Assembly: GCF_028858725.1 (NCBI RefSeq)
Contig: NC_084773.1
Coordinates: 18,918,850 to 18,982,849 of the forward strand
Reading direction: 5' to 3'
Length of the DNA stretch: 64,000 bases
DNA from: Colius striatus
Lineage: Eukaryota > Chordata > Aves > Coliiformes > Coliidae
Part shown: positions 41,695 through 54,340 of the stretch, in pieces
How the letters are laid out: every line of letters starts with the position of its first letter
Numbering within the stretch: position 1 is the first letter of the stretch
The notes under the pieces: model-generated
Database searches by the model: none
Told to the model about the DNA's origin: nothing
The model's input: the letters and a program-made list of their open reading frames with translations, nothing else
Translations under genes and position numbers: made by a program

Positions 41695-41805
41695 GATCAC
41701 AGAATGACAGAATCTTATGGATTGGACTCAACAGATCATCCAGTCTACCCTCTCTGTCAGAGCAGGACCACCTAGAGTAGGTCATGTAGGTGGGTTTTAG
41801 TGGTC
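41695..41805 (-). repeat. CR1 LINE 3' fragment (antisense)
   Basis: Read on the plus strand this gives TCACAGAATGACAGAATCTT, GGATTGGACTC, AGATCATCCAGTCTACCC, TCAGAGCAGGACCACCTAGA and GTAGGTGGGTTTT. That is the reverse complement of a CR1 tail. The 3' end lies near 41695 and the copy is cut off after the GGTGGGTTTT segment. Confidence 0.82.
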
Positions 41806-44800
41806 TGGGACTAATGTATAAGCTGGTTTGGATGGCGATGGGTTTTAAGCTTCTGTAATGGACTAAAGACTCCTGGTGAAGTTTTGTTTGCTGGTTATAC
41901 AGTGTTAAGCCTTCCTTGACAGTGACTCCTCGGTACTCCCCAAGTAGCAAGACTCTGGTGATTCAGCTGTTTTTTTCTCACTCCTCTTTCCAAAGGCAAT
42001 CTTCCCTGGCCGTGCCATTAGCGCATCGCAAGATATGGAGCTGTTTGCCTGACAGCCTGAGCAGCCCTCAGATGAGCAATGCTAAAGGTGAGCAACTTGG
42101 ATTCAAAGCTTTTCTTGACCATGAAAACCTTCACCTGGTGCACTAAACCCTGAGAGAGATATACATTTAAATGCAGTATGGCCACACTTCAAATAACAGA
42201 TTTCAAAGTAATACACGGTATTTCCATTTTATAGGTGTGTCAGAGAGAATTTCTTCTCTCTTTTGACATTGTTGGTGCCATCTGCAATTTTATATAACAC
42301 CATTTCAGGTGGTCATTGTGAGCTACAGATGCTGTAAGCCAGAGTGGTGATCAGGGATGGATTTGTAGAAGGAAGAGAGAGAAAAGGAGAATCTCTTTTC
42401 CTCCCTCCTGTGTGGTCTGACCCAGTCTGTGGTCCTGTGCTGAATGGTGGATGAAGAGGAGGGCTCCTGTAGGCAGACACATGGGATGTTTGCAGGTGCT
42501 TTGGGGCTGGCAGGGCTCTCTGGTGCTGTGTGACAGAGCTGAGACTTTGTAGTGCCAAATATTCTCACTAACAGGTGCCTTGGGGACTGCAAGAATAGAA
42601 TACGATGCCTTTGGGTAGGAGGTTTGTAAAAGACTGTGAGAGAGAAGATTGTCTCAGATGGGATCCTTTGGGCAGATACTTGCCTTTACAGTGGCAAGTG
42701 ACGAGGGTCAACCCAGAGCTGTCCCTTGTGCCCAAGGTTGCCTTTAGTCATGAAAGGATGTTATTGGTTGAGTCTGGGGAAGGGGATTATGAGGCTCTCT
42801 GGACCCCTGAAGCCCTTTTTCCCAAAAACTCCTTGAACTTGCACTGTATCTGCTCAGTGACACTGAAAGCTTCTCCTCTGGGTGGGCACTCACAGTATAC
42901 ATGGAGGAAAGACCGAGCTGTAGGTGGCACGTCCCACCATCCTGAGTGCAAAATGCTACTGGTTGTCAATCTTTCCTTTCTGTCCTCTCTTCTCTCCCCT
43001 TTCCCTTCCTACCTTGTCAATGACCAATCATTTGCATTTTTAACTGTCAGCATGATTGCATCTCTAGTTTTGTCCATGGGTATCTGAACTCAAACACGAA
43101 TCCTGGGAGCACCCAGGGGTTACACTATCCTGGTCATGGCAGGGTTAAACAGAGAGTTAACAGAAAATTTACTCCAAGCTTAAGACAAAGGACTTAGACA
43201 CAGACAAACAATAATCTAAAGAAAGCCCCAAAACCCCAAGCAATTTTGTCACGTTCATCATCAGGATGAGTCGTGGTCTCAGCACATCAGGTGCCTCAGC
43301 ACTGTCAGTGCCTGTGGAAGCAACAGAGCAAAGCATAAATGCATTTATGCAAGGGAACTGGGAACAGAACCCGAGTCTTCTAAAGCCTCAACTGGATGTT
43401 TTGCCTTGCTAAGCAAGTTCTGCTCTCGTGGTGGCACCAGCTGTGCCTACCCACTGCCCCTGAGAGTCGCTGCTGTCAGACCCGAACTCACCCTTCAGCA
43501 AAGCGCTGAACAAGTACATCCAGGACTTCTGAGCAAGGCATGCTGATCTCTCAAATGATCATCCTCTGAGGCTAGGCACTTGCCTTAATTATGTGAGAAA
43601 GCACCTTTTAGTGCTGTGAGAGAAGGAAGACAGGCATCTGGAAACAGGTCTTCATAAATCCCTCTATATGCAGTTGTGCTGGGAAGTCTGAGGGGTTTTT
43701 GCCTCTACTCTTGCTGTTGGGGTGTGTGTGGCTGATGGGAGGGGTGTGAGACAAGAGCTGTCTTCATCTCTGTCTGCTTCTTTCCTTGTGGCAGTTGTGC
43801 TCCACCTCCCAGAGGAGCTGGGGGACCACATGCTGTCTTGTGCCAGCCTCTGTGAGATAAATGACCAGGTCAGAAGGACTGAAATAATAACTCTCTGGAG
43901 GGTATCCACTCCTTTCTGGGGTTGAATCAGTCTCTGCAGGAGTCCCTCCCTACCTAACGTGTTTTGGATGAATCCAGAGTTCTTAGCTTCTATTGCCATT
44001 CAATTGCTCATCTATATCAGCAGTATACTTAGGCAGAAGCCAAATCCATCTAACCTGAAACCAAAGCGAAGCAACAAGCATTAGAGTCGTTTATATACTG
44101 GCAGCAAAAGCAAGCCCCTGTCTCTTACCTGTTCTGCAGACATATAATTTTTCTGCAGCTTTCATCAGCACCAGGAATTCAACAGCTGAGACCAACGTTT
44201 GTGGCAGTAAATCCAGTGTGTAGGCCTGCCCCTGGGTGTTCAGATACGCTGCCACATCAGTGCTTCTCATTAAGAAGACTGTGACAAGGGTCATAATTTC
44301 ATTCTTTATCTCCCACTTCAGCTGCTCCTGAATGCTGAAGAAATAGCATACTGGGGAGCTTGGTGTGGTGGCAGCCTTGCAATGCTTGACTGTTGTCAAG
44401 GTGTCGTGAGAGGATGAGGAGGAGCGAGAAGCACAGCTGAGCATGTGTCCTGCAGCCCAGGCTGGTGCTGCTGATGGGACGGTGGTGGGAGGGAGATGGT
44501 GGGTGTTAGCAGCCAGGGCAGAATTGCCGTGTCAGCTAGGAAGCCTTCAGCCTGGTCAAAAATAGCTCTGTTTTCTGAAGATCAGAAAGCTTGACACGGA
44601 GTTGAAATGCCTTGAACTTCCCTCAGGACTGCTTTGTGCAAAGTGTTCAGTTGCTTTCCACTCGTGCTGTGTTTACATGCCTAAAAAGCTGTCAGAGCCT
44701 TGATGAGCGCTAAAAAGCTCTTGTTAAGGTCACAGATACCAGAGAAGTGTCTCATCCAACATTCCAGTGTACTGGGGCCACAGTCACTGGGGACCGGGGC

Positions 44801-47149
44801 CCATGTCAGACATGGTTTGCTACAGACAGGATCGTGACCCCCTGTCCCAGCACAGAGCCTCTGCTTTTCTCCCCCCTCCTTCCGAGGAGAGCTGCACGAC
44901 GCTGCTGCAGCCCAGCGCAGAGCAGCTCTAAACACACACAACCTCTACATTGGGACTCAAGCTGAAAGAACCGCTGCTAACTAAGAACTGGAGGTTGCTT
45001 TCATGTGTCTGAGGATTCAGGGAATAGATGTAGCTTGACATGCAAATAGGGGCCCTCCTGCAGCACAGCCCTGCTCTTCAACATCTCTCATTTCACGCTG
45101 TTCCCGCTCAGTGCCCCGCTGTTTCCATGAAAAGAGCCTCTCTGAGGAAAAGTTTCCCATAGACAGAAATCTAACTGATGTGGAAAAAAAAACCCCTCAA
45201 CCCAACAACTTGTAGTTTAATTTCTAAAGTGTGCAGTGTCCATCCACAACCTGACAACCAGCATCTCTGCTGCTGGGGTTTAGAAAGCAGCCCCTCGCTC
45301 TCTTTAAGCTGGTAGATCCTCAGGATCGTCCGTGGGTCTTGTCCTGCCCAAGTTGTGCAGAGGACAGTGATGCTCCAGTGCCTTTTGGCACTTTCAGTTG
45401 TGCACCTGTTGTCCCTGTGTACAGGTTCCCTTGCTCATGTAACTCAGGTGTTCTGCACATACAGAGAGATCCATGTGCAAATGATCTTTCCTTCTCACTC
45501 CTGGAGGATGCCCACAGAGCTCCATCCAGCAGCCATTTGGTCCCTTCCCTGGAGGTGACTCCACTTGCTGCAATAGTGTTTATTTGGCACTTCAAATATC
45601 TTCCTTGAGCCACCTGGACATCATATCATCATCTACTGTCTTTAAAGCAGTGTGTGATGCATTATTGATGGGGGAAATAACAAAAAGTGTTCGAGGTTTC
45701 TCTAAGACTTTACATTTTCATTCTCTTCTAATTTCAAGTATTTCTCATTCGGTGCCACTACCTTATAATTCAACATTTGAACCATATTGTTCCTTACAGT
45801 GTCTGCTTATATTTTGAAGCTTGTCTGCTTATTTTGACAAGAGACATCATAAGTTATGGAAGCAATTTCTCTCCTTACAAGCTGGTCCGAGCCCTGTGCT
45901 GCCCCGATAAGAGCCAGGAGACAGAAGCTGCTTCAGTAACAGCAGGACTTGTGTGACTGCACTTCAGCTGCTCTGAGAACAGAGCACGTGTCACATTGGG
46001 AATGAATTGAAACTAGATAGAATAGGGGGGAAAAAATCAGATCCAAGTCTACCTGTGGTCTGAGTCTCCTCAGATTTGGCAGAGTGGCTTGAAGCTGTGG
46101 CTATGACCGTACCATAGAGCCTAGTTGGTACATTGTCTGTGTCATGGTACTTTCATGTCTAAAAGCTGGGCTTTCATCCCAAACATGCAACTGGGAGCTC
46201 AGGTAAGGGAGTGGAGGGCTCTCATGCATGAGACTTCAAGAAAATCAGAGATAGTTAAATACCTTTGGGTAGGGAAGAGAGCTGAACCTGTTCTACCCTT
46301 TCTAGTACATATTCCAGTTGAGTAGGAAAGTGGCCATGAGCAGCAACATCTCAGTTCTTACTTGAAATGAAAGAAGAGCAAGAGTCCTGCTGTTTCCTTG
46401 GAGGGAAGGGTTGTGATGGGAAGTGCTGCCCTCCTCCTTGTCTGGGTACTTAGGCTTTTATTACTAAGACTCCACCATGATGCTCATATTCAGAGGTCAG
46501 CCTTCTGAGCCTTTAGCTGCCTTCTTCATATAAACAATCAGTATAGACTAATTGATCCTCTTGAAGACTGGCAGCCGTTACCCAGGACAGATGGCCTCTG
46601 CTGAGAAACCTCTACCTCTGATAGCTCCAAAACATGACACAAGTCTCATCTTTTTTTGAGAAAGCCTTTACCAGATGGGTCTAATTTAAAGCATGGCCTT
46701 TCTTGTTTCTTCCTAGAGGATAGCTAATTAACTGCAGAACGGATAGTTCTGCTCTTCTGAGGGCAGGCAGAAGTGGGTGTTTGATACTGAAACGTTTATG
46801 GGTTTGGTTCCAGCATGTCAGTGAGGAGAGATGATGAATAAATATCAATAAGGGTATTGAACTTCCCATTATTCTGAGTTTCACTAGAGCTGTCCAAAAA
46901 GAGGCCAGTTCTTGAGAAATACGTTGTGAAAAAGTGTCTCTTGTATCTCAGTTTCAGTGTTGCTCTACAATGACCAACCGCAAGTCAATTTGTGTTCTCT
47001 CTCATTGGTCCTGTTAGCAGACTGCTGCCACAGCTTGGGGTCACAGCTGAGAAGCTGAGAGAGCACCTCAGAAAAGGAGGTTGAAATAATACCTGGCTTT
47101 CCTGGGCTTTGAATAGTGTGTTTGGTTTTGGACCCCTCACTCCAAGGAT
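41806..47149. other. Non-coding intergenic DNA, block 4
   Basis: No gene or transposon was recognised. A 160-codon plus-strand frame at 42605-43087 has no recognisable domain. Confidence 0.55.
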
Positions 47150-47503
47150 ACTGAGATGCTGGAGCAAGTGCAGAGCTGGGCACCAGGGCTGGGGAAGGGT
47201 CTGGAGCACAAGTGTGATGGGGAGCAGTTGAGGGTGCTGGGGGTGTTTAGTTTAAAGAAGAGGCTGAGGGGAGACATGAGCACTCTCTGCAACTGCCTGA
47301 AGCGGGGTTGTAGTGAGATGGGGATCGATCTCTCCAGTAATGAATGACAGGACAAGAGGAAATGGGCTCAAGTTGCACTAGGAAAGGTTTAGATTGGAGC
47401 TGAGTTGCTGAGGGCCATGGGTTAGTGGTGGGCTTGACAGAGTGAGGGGCTTGGGCTCCATGAGCTTAAAAGTCTTTTCCAATCAAAATGATTCTGATTC
47501 TGA
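47150..47503 (+). repeat. CR1 LINE fragment with internal deletion
   Basis: Matches to the known CR1 3' region run in order: AAGGGTCTGGAGCACAAGTG, TGATGGGGAGCAGTTGAGGG, GCTGGGGGTGTTTAGTTTA, AAGAGGCTGAGGGGAGACAT, GGACAAGAGGAAATGGGCTC, AGGTTTAGATTGGA. It then jumps to the extreme 3' end (AAGTCTTTTCCAATCAAAAT, GATTCTGATTCTGA). About 100-150 bp of the usual tail is missing around 47400. Confidence 0.9.
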
Positions 47504-50500
47504 GGCCATTGTTTCTGGAAGCCATCCCCACTCCTCCTGCCGGGCTCCTCACAGTCTTGGTTTGCTGCTCAGAGGAGCCACAGCCCCTGGCTGCAGTGGG
47601 ATACTTTATTCTTTTCCTCTTGTGCATCAAAACAGCCTTGAGAGACTCTGGATCTTTTCAGTTAGATGCATTGCAAACTGTGCTGATTGCCAGTCTTGTC
47701 TCTCTTCTTTCACAGAGCTATAAAATACTTCTTCTCCACCCCAACTGAACTAAATATGGCCTATTTTTAGACACTTTTTACAAGAGTGTCTGTATGGTAG
47801 GAATGAGCAATTCCAGCTTGTGTTATGTAAATATTGCTGTGAACAAAGTTTTTCTTTCCCTTTGATCCAACTTTCTTTTAGCCAGTTTAACCTTCAGAAA
47901 GAGTCAAACAAGATTCACAGTGATTGCCAATGGAATTATTCCCGAGGAAAGCTGGAGAGAGAAAACTCAGAATTACCAACATAAATAGCTCACTCAGCAA
48001 TGGATGGCAAACTAAAGGAAAAGGTTGTCTTGCAGTGTCTTCTGAAGCTAAATTTTTGCCTAAAATAGCTGAGACCAAACGTAAAAATAGCATTTGCCAT
48101 GTTTATGTAGTGTTAGAAGATAAAAATGGAGCTTTTTTCCAGTCCCTGTGCTGTGGGCAGGACTCCCAAATGCCCCCCCCCGGGACTGTGGGGGAAGGAC
48201 AGGGTACTGCTGGGAGTGGGATGGCTATGGGTGTTCCCAGCACACACACCTTGACTGTAAATGAAAGAGGGGGATGCTTTGCATAGTTCCTAAACGAGGA
48301 GGATTCCTGGAGAAAGTTAAGAAGATTTTTCTGGAGCTATTTTTATTCTCCCCTAACTTTGTGACTGGAGTTTTATCTGATTTCCTTGGGCTCTGCTGGC
48401 AGAGTCTTTCCAAAAGAAGATTGTAGGACTACTGCAAACTCCCACAAGAGATCCTGCTCTTCTCCTGTTTCATAGAGGTTTATAATTGGAACCAAAGCAC
48501 TGCTACTAATGGGGGGAAAAGAAGCAAACAGCCGGTAGATGAAAAATGTTTAAGTAATAGTTTAAAATGGCTATACAGAAGATATAATAGTTGAGAATCT
48601 GTTCTTTGAAAGCATTTTGGGCAGAAAGTGTGACAGCAGAAGGGCTGAACTCATGCCTCTGTGCCAGGGACCAGGACTATTAGCCTGATTCCCTCCTGGA
48701 GACAATGTGTATGTGTGATTTACAGAGGTCTTGCACAGGTGTTTGTGTGGTTGTTTACCAGGTCAGCTGCCAGTGACAGTGTTAACACATGGATGTAAAG
48801 GCAAAAAGGAACCACTGTGACCACCACTTTGCTCGAAGCCTCCTCAGGACTCTCCTGCAAACACGAAGTAAAACTTGTCTGAGCTTTGTTCTGCCTCTCC
48901 TTGTTTAGAAGGGCTGATCAATCAGCCAAAGTCTAATGAAGTTGGGATGTTTCAGGCCCTCAGCACTGGACACTGTGGTTGCTTGAAGGCAGGTAATTAA
49001 TGGTGCTTTATTTTTCACATTTCCAAGGCAACACCAAGCCCCAAGATGCTGTTTTCCAGCACAGCAGCAGAAGCTTTTGGCTGCTGCAGAAGAGTTCCCC
49101 TCAGTCTCGCACGATGCTGCTGTAAAGGTACCAGAGCCATATTTGCTGTCATTAGAGTCGATTTACATCCTATATCCAACAAGTAATGCCAATCAAATGC
49201 GGCTGATGAAATGATCTGCTCTCGCTGCTGAAGAACTCAATTCAATCAGCCGAGAGCTCTGCTGTTCAAACAGATAATTAGTGTTGTGACAAGTGTAACT
49301 TTAAATGTCTCAGTTTGGTGGCAATGTTAGGAAGTGTGACAAAAATGAAATTATTTGCCTGCTGTAGCCATGGCCCTCCTTGGATTGCTAATGAGAGATG
49401 TTTCTTGTTAAACACTTGTCCTTTTTGATAGACTCCTTTACGGGGCCTCAGCTGGGAAAGCGATTTGCTATTTGTATCATAAGGGTGTGGAGGAGAGGGC
49501 TTTGCCTTATTTCCCCTGACTTGCTGCTTTTTATTTCGTTAGCTGATGTAACAGGTCACTGCTTGTGTTCCAGTGTAAAACACAATGATGCCCTACAATG
49601 AACTCCCCAGGGACAGCAGTCCTGGCAAAGGCCTGTCCTGCCTCTCGATATTCCTTCTGATTTGAGCTGCAGGGGGAGAGGTTTTAGATGCTCAAATCTC
49701 AGGGGGCAGTTTGCAGCACCTTGCCTGGAGGTGACCAAAAAAAAAATCAATCTGCTCTTCTATTTAGGGCTGCAGAGCTGTGAGTTCAGAGTGGCTAAAA
49801 ATAAATGGCTAAGTGCTGTCTGAAGAGGCTGCCTCGGTGTGCTGCAGCTGCAGGGGTGTGGGGAGACCACAAGCCCCAGGGCCCAGAGCAGGAGCATGCT
49901 GCCTGCCTCACCAGGCTGCCACAGCTGCCATGCATGGAGGCATTGCTGTGTTTGTGTGTTTATCCATGGACAGAGGGTTTGGGAGCTGCTTTTAGCTCCC
50001 ACCTTTGACCAAGGGCATGCAAACCCCCACCTTGTGCTGCCACAGGGTTCCACTCCTGTCCCCTTGGCTGGCAGTGTAGGGAGGGAAGTGACTCTGTGTC
50101 CCTTCTGCTCTTGCAGTTGGGTCACTGTGCATCCCCAGGAGTGGGGGATTTGGGAGGCTGGAGGCAGCCAGAGTCACTCCCGTTGCTCTTTCCCAAAGGC
50201 CCATGCTGGGATGTCCCCCTGTGATAGGCGTTGCTGACTTCAAGTTATCATGAGCTGAATTAACCAACATCTTGCAGTTGCATCCTTTCCACTGGCTCCT
50301 AAGGGGACACTTTGGATTCTTCCTTTTTCAGCATTTGCCAATGCCTTGATGTTATCCCACCCAAAGGGAATTAATCATCGAGATGCAATGAAGAGCACAG
50401 TGCAGAGAGCAGGCATGGTCCAGACCTCACAGGACTAATTATGCTCCTAAAAAGGTAAGAAAATACTCTTAGGTACTTTGGGAAGAAAGTGTCTCACACA

Positions 50501-52496
50501 GGGTTACTGACATGTCTCCTATAGTTGGGCATTTGAAAAAAAACAATGAGAGACTTTCAAAGCTACTTCTTGACCTCAGAAAGTTCAACAAGGAGCTCAA
50601 GAAAAATGTAATACCAAATCAGTTCATCAAGTTTTCTTGACTCTTAGAGATGGAATAAAACCAAAGAAATGGTGCACATGAAAGTCTGGTAAAATTCTAA
50701 TGCTCAAACACTCTCATGCACAAACTGAAATGTCTCAAAACAGAGTTCGAAAGCAAAGCAAACGAAGAGCATGGTAGGAATGACAAGAAGTGCCATCACA
50801 GACTCTGCAGCGTGGCAGCTGAAGCTGATGAAGAGGACCAATGAAATGAAAGGTGAGTGTCTGTTTATCAAACATCAGACTGTTGAGGAGGGGAATTCTT
50901 TGATGCACCTATGAGAGGCAGGACAGAGGAGTGGTGGTACACAGGCACTGTCAGCAGGAGGAAAACACTCAAAATTGTTGACAAGGGAGAGGTGTTTTAG
51001 ACTGCTGTGTTTGTGGGCAGTGTACTTCTGCACAGACACCCACATGTGCTCTGAGGATATACCCTAGAGATAGCCATATTCCTCTGGCAAAGATGTGACA
51101 GCTTCTACACTGGCTACAGAGGGCTGGAGGGGGGTGCAGAGCAGATCCCTGTGCTGGAGCGATGGGAGGATGGGCCTGCTGCTCTGTCGGAGGGCCAGGG
51201 GGGGAGTCTGTCTGCTTCTCCTCTCCCTGCAGCTACTCTGCTGTGGTAGGGATCATCCCACTGATGCTGACAAGGTGTCAGCATCCCTGGCTAGCCTTGG
51301 AAAAGGCTTCTAAGACAAAGGCGAGGCATTAGTAGCCCTTGTGAGAAACAGCTTCCCCGTGCACAGGGTGCAGGCAGCCCCTGCTTGCTGAAATCGGTGT
51401 TCAGCTTGGAAAAAGACAACTGTCTGTCAGCCTTTCTGACAGGTTGTACATCCTGCTTCCTGGGGAGAGCCGAGCTGCACACACCAGGGAGGCACCTGGG
51501 AGCTGGGAGAAGCCTTCACAGAAAAGCTCTTTCCTAGGGGAAGGTAAAGCTGAGCGCCAGATGCAGTTCAGTGATGTACCATCTCCCCCCATCATGTTGT
51601 AGCTTGCACTCCTGTATCAGATGTAAAGAAAAGCAGTGGTATTTTATCCAGCAGGCTTGATAAAACCACAGTATCGTGCATTCAGTTATATCTCTGCTAA
51701 ACAGGCCCTTTCTTGGTGCTTTTCAAGGAGTCCAAAGCATTAGCATAAAACAATCGGCGGGGTTGTTTCTCCTAAGAGAGCAAGTGCCTGTTTACAAAGT
51801 CATTTTATTTTCACAATATTCCATTGTTATTTATTTCAGACAGAAAGCTGTCAGACTAATGCACTCCCTCATGCAGGACAGCTTGCTTTATTGCCTGTTA
51901 TTAAGACATAACATATATAACCTGACAGGCACTGCCCACGTCTGCATTCCACCAGTGAAAGGCAAATTAAGTAGAAAATGGAGCTCTCCAGTATTTCTTA
52001 GGGCTAAAGTGATATTAGTTTTTTAACTCATTTTGTATTCATAGAGGATCCTGGAAACATATCCTACACAGTAAACTGTCCAAAGAAAAAGGTCTTAAAC
52101 CAGCTACCTCAGAGAAATTCAGACTTTAGAAGCACGGGAGGAGCCAAGTCCCCTGGATAAGCAGTTCTCAGGAAATGCCCACGTTGGGCAGGTGGCACAA
52201 GAAACCCCTCAGAAAGCACATATTGGGGAAACAACTGTGCAGGGTGAGAAAGGTTAAACCCACACCTAAAATAACCCATCAAACAGCCCTGACCCTCCAA
52301 CTCCCCAACCTCAGCACTCTGTCACTGCCAGTACTGGCTTCCAGCATCTGCAAGAGACAGATGCGGTTGCAAAGGGATTTTTTTTAAGGTGTATCAGATT
52401 CCTTTTCCTTTGGTGAATGTATCCAGGACTCTGGTGTCCTCTCTCCTTTTCACAACCCCAGTGAAGGTTTGTGTTCACTAACAGTTTCCTTGGAAG
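47504..52496. other. Non-coding intergenic DNA, block 5
   Basis: It includes a C9 run at 48172 followed by a G-quadruplex-type motif, and an enhancer-like patch at about 49145-49290. No gene was recognised. Confidence 0.55.
48182..48220 (+). other. Potential G-quadruplex
   Basis: Five G-runs of at least three are separated by loops of no more than seven bases, directly following a run of nine C. It fits the G3N1-7 rule. Confidence 0.5.
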
Positions 52497-52616
52497 GGGT
52501 TGGTCAAAGGCAGGTTGGACAGGGCTCTGTCTGAGCACCCTGGTCTAGTGGCAGGGGATTGGAAACAGATGGTCCTTGAGGTTCCTTCCAACACAAACCA
52601 TTCTGTGGTTCGCTAT
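52497..52616 (+). repeat. CR1 LINE 3' fragment
   Basis: CAAAGGCAGGTTGGACAGGG, GCACCCTGGTCTAGTGGCAG, GGGATTGGAAACAGATGGTC and TTCCTTCCAACACAAACCAT followed by TCTGTGGTTCGCTATG form a typical CR1 tail of about 120 bp. The 5' boundary is approximate. Confidence 0.88.
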
Positions 52617-53944
52617 GGTGAGGAAAAAGGCTTGGCTCCTCACTCCAGGGGTCGGCCTTCCCTGTGCCCTGCTGCTCCTAGCTTTGGGCTTCACTCTCTG
52701 GTAGCCTTCAGCATTACTGAGCAGCTTAGAGGAAGACAGTTACCTTGTTGACTTGAGGTATTGAAAGGAACACAGTTTAGTGTTTTCCTGAAAGCTATGG
52801 CTCAAGCCTCCTGTTCTTTCTTACTGCATTTCAAATCATAGGAATTGCCAAGTGATAATGTTGTGGTTTGTAATGGCTGGTTTTGGTGCCCCCACAGCTC
52901 CAGTCCCACAACTGTTATGCACAGTTTTCATTAGCATTGATTTATTTTCTTCCTTTTCTCCCCAGGTCTGGACTGCTCATCTTGGTCAATCCCAGAAGCT
53001 GCTCTGGAACAAGAGACAGGCTGGATCAGCAGCCTCTCACCTGACTCCCCTCCTGGCTCTTCATCTTATCCTCCAATTGCCCCATGACAGCTGCTTTTTT
53101 TTTTCCAGCTCTCCATGGAGAGCTCTCAAGCCAGTTTTGTTACTACAACTAAGCAAATAGTTCAAAGGAAGAGGAAGGCAGGTGCCCACCTACAAGCAGC
53201 TGGAAGGGAAAGCCCGATTTCCTCCAGCAGAATGCCGTCAGTCTCGCCTCTCGTGTGTGTGTGCAGCTGTGGGCATGCTGGGGCCTCTGTCAACCCTCAC
53301 TGCAGGATCTGGATCAGCTCCCCGTTTGGTAAGTGGAAACCATCCTTTACAAGCTTAAAACTGATCCTTCTGGTTTGATTGTGTTCCTGATGAGAAGGTT
53401 TTAGTCCAAGAAAGTCTCAGGCTTTGTGTGAAGCTGCAGGATGCAGGGAATGGGCAATGTGCAGGGCAAGCAGGTCCTGCCCTTCACTGCTGGAGAGTGA
53501 CATACTGAAGAAGTCAGTATAAAGAATGAACTTTTCTTCAATATAATTACATTTTTTTTTACCATAAAATTACAGAGGAGAGCAAATAGCCTCATTGGAC
53601 AGATGGGAAAGGAAGCTAGAGAAGGGGAGGTGGCTTCTTGTCCACCATGAGAGAGCTCAGTAGCTCGAGCACAGCATTGGGTCTCTGGCCCTGCCCCTGG
53701 TGTGTCCAACCCCTTGGGGCAAGATTGGGGATGTATTTCAGCCCTTATTCTTCCTCCCTCTCCTGCCCTGCAGGCTGGGATTTTTAGTCTTTGCTGCTGC
53801 AAGGGAAACCACCCCTGGCAAGAAGTGCCAGTCAGCAGAAATACCATGAAGATGCAGTAAACGTAACTTTTAGATCCAGTAAACCCCCACGTGTGCAAAT
53901 CTGTGGTAGGAACAAGCAATAACACTTTGAAATGCTCCAGTATC
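52617..53944. other. Non-coding DNA just past the CNTN3-like 3' end
   Basis: A 174-codon minus-strand frame (53401-53925) starts right after the poly(A) site, but it has no recognisable domain and no sign of a promoter. I treat it as chance. Confidence 0.5.
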
Positions 53945-53962
53945 CCTCAATGTAATAAATAT

Positions 53963-53968
53963 TTTATT
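53963..53968 (-). terminator. Polyadenylation signal AATAAA of the CNTN3-like gene
   Basis: The plus strand reads TTTATT here, giving AATAAA on the minus strand. No other AATAAA was seen between this point and the stop codon. Past it, below about 53940, the minus strand reads TGTTATTGCTTGTTCC, a GT-rich stretch of the kind that helps cleavage. Cleavage is expected around 53935-53953. Confidence 0.65.
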
Positions 53969-54323
53969 AGATTAATAGAAAAGAATGCATACAGATAACC
54001 ATAGGATACACACACAACTGGAAGTGTAAGGATAAATTTCAAACTTTTCAATATGAAACAAGGTCCTTGGTACATATCTCATGGAGATAGAGAACTAGAA
54101 ATTAAACAATACAGTGTTACTGCATGAAAATGGCCACACAGGAACGTGGACTAGAGTTTTGTGAAACAAGAATAGAAAGGGGTCACCCTTTGTTGCATGA
54201 AACATAACTACATACTCACTAGTAACCCCTGCTTGTCCATCTCCCACCCACCCCCCGTTTGCAAGTACCTGAAAACATCACTGGTTAGCCACATGGAGAA
54301 GCAACTAGCCATTTATAGCTATG

Positions 54324-54340
54324 TATGTACAGTATATACA
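54324..54340 (-). promoter_or_regulatory. Two adjacent Pumilio response elements in the 3' UTR
   Basis: On the minus strand TGTATATA (340-333 of the 54 kb block) is followed after one base by TGTACATA (331-324). Both match the UGUANAUA consensus bound by PUM1/PUM2, which repress or localise neuronal mRNAs. A second exact match by chance within a few bases is unlikely, though AT-rich DNA raises the odds. Confidence 0.5.

Noticed and set aside
42605..43087. Plus-strand frame of 160 codons
   Set aside because: No domain, signal peptide or regulatory context was seen, and the composition matches the flanking non-coding DNA.
53401..53925. Minus-strand frame of 174 codons right after the contactin poly(A) site
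   Set aside because: There is no recognisable domain, no splice continuity with the contactin frame, and the frame lies past the polyadenylation signal.
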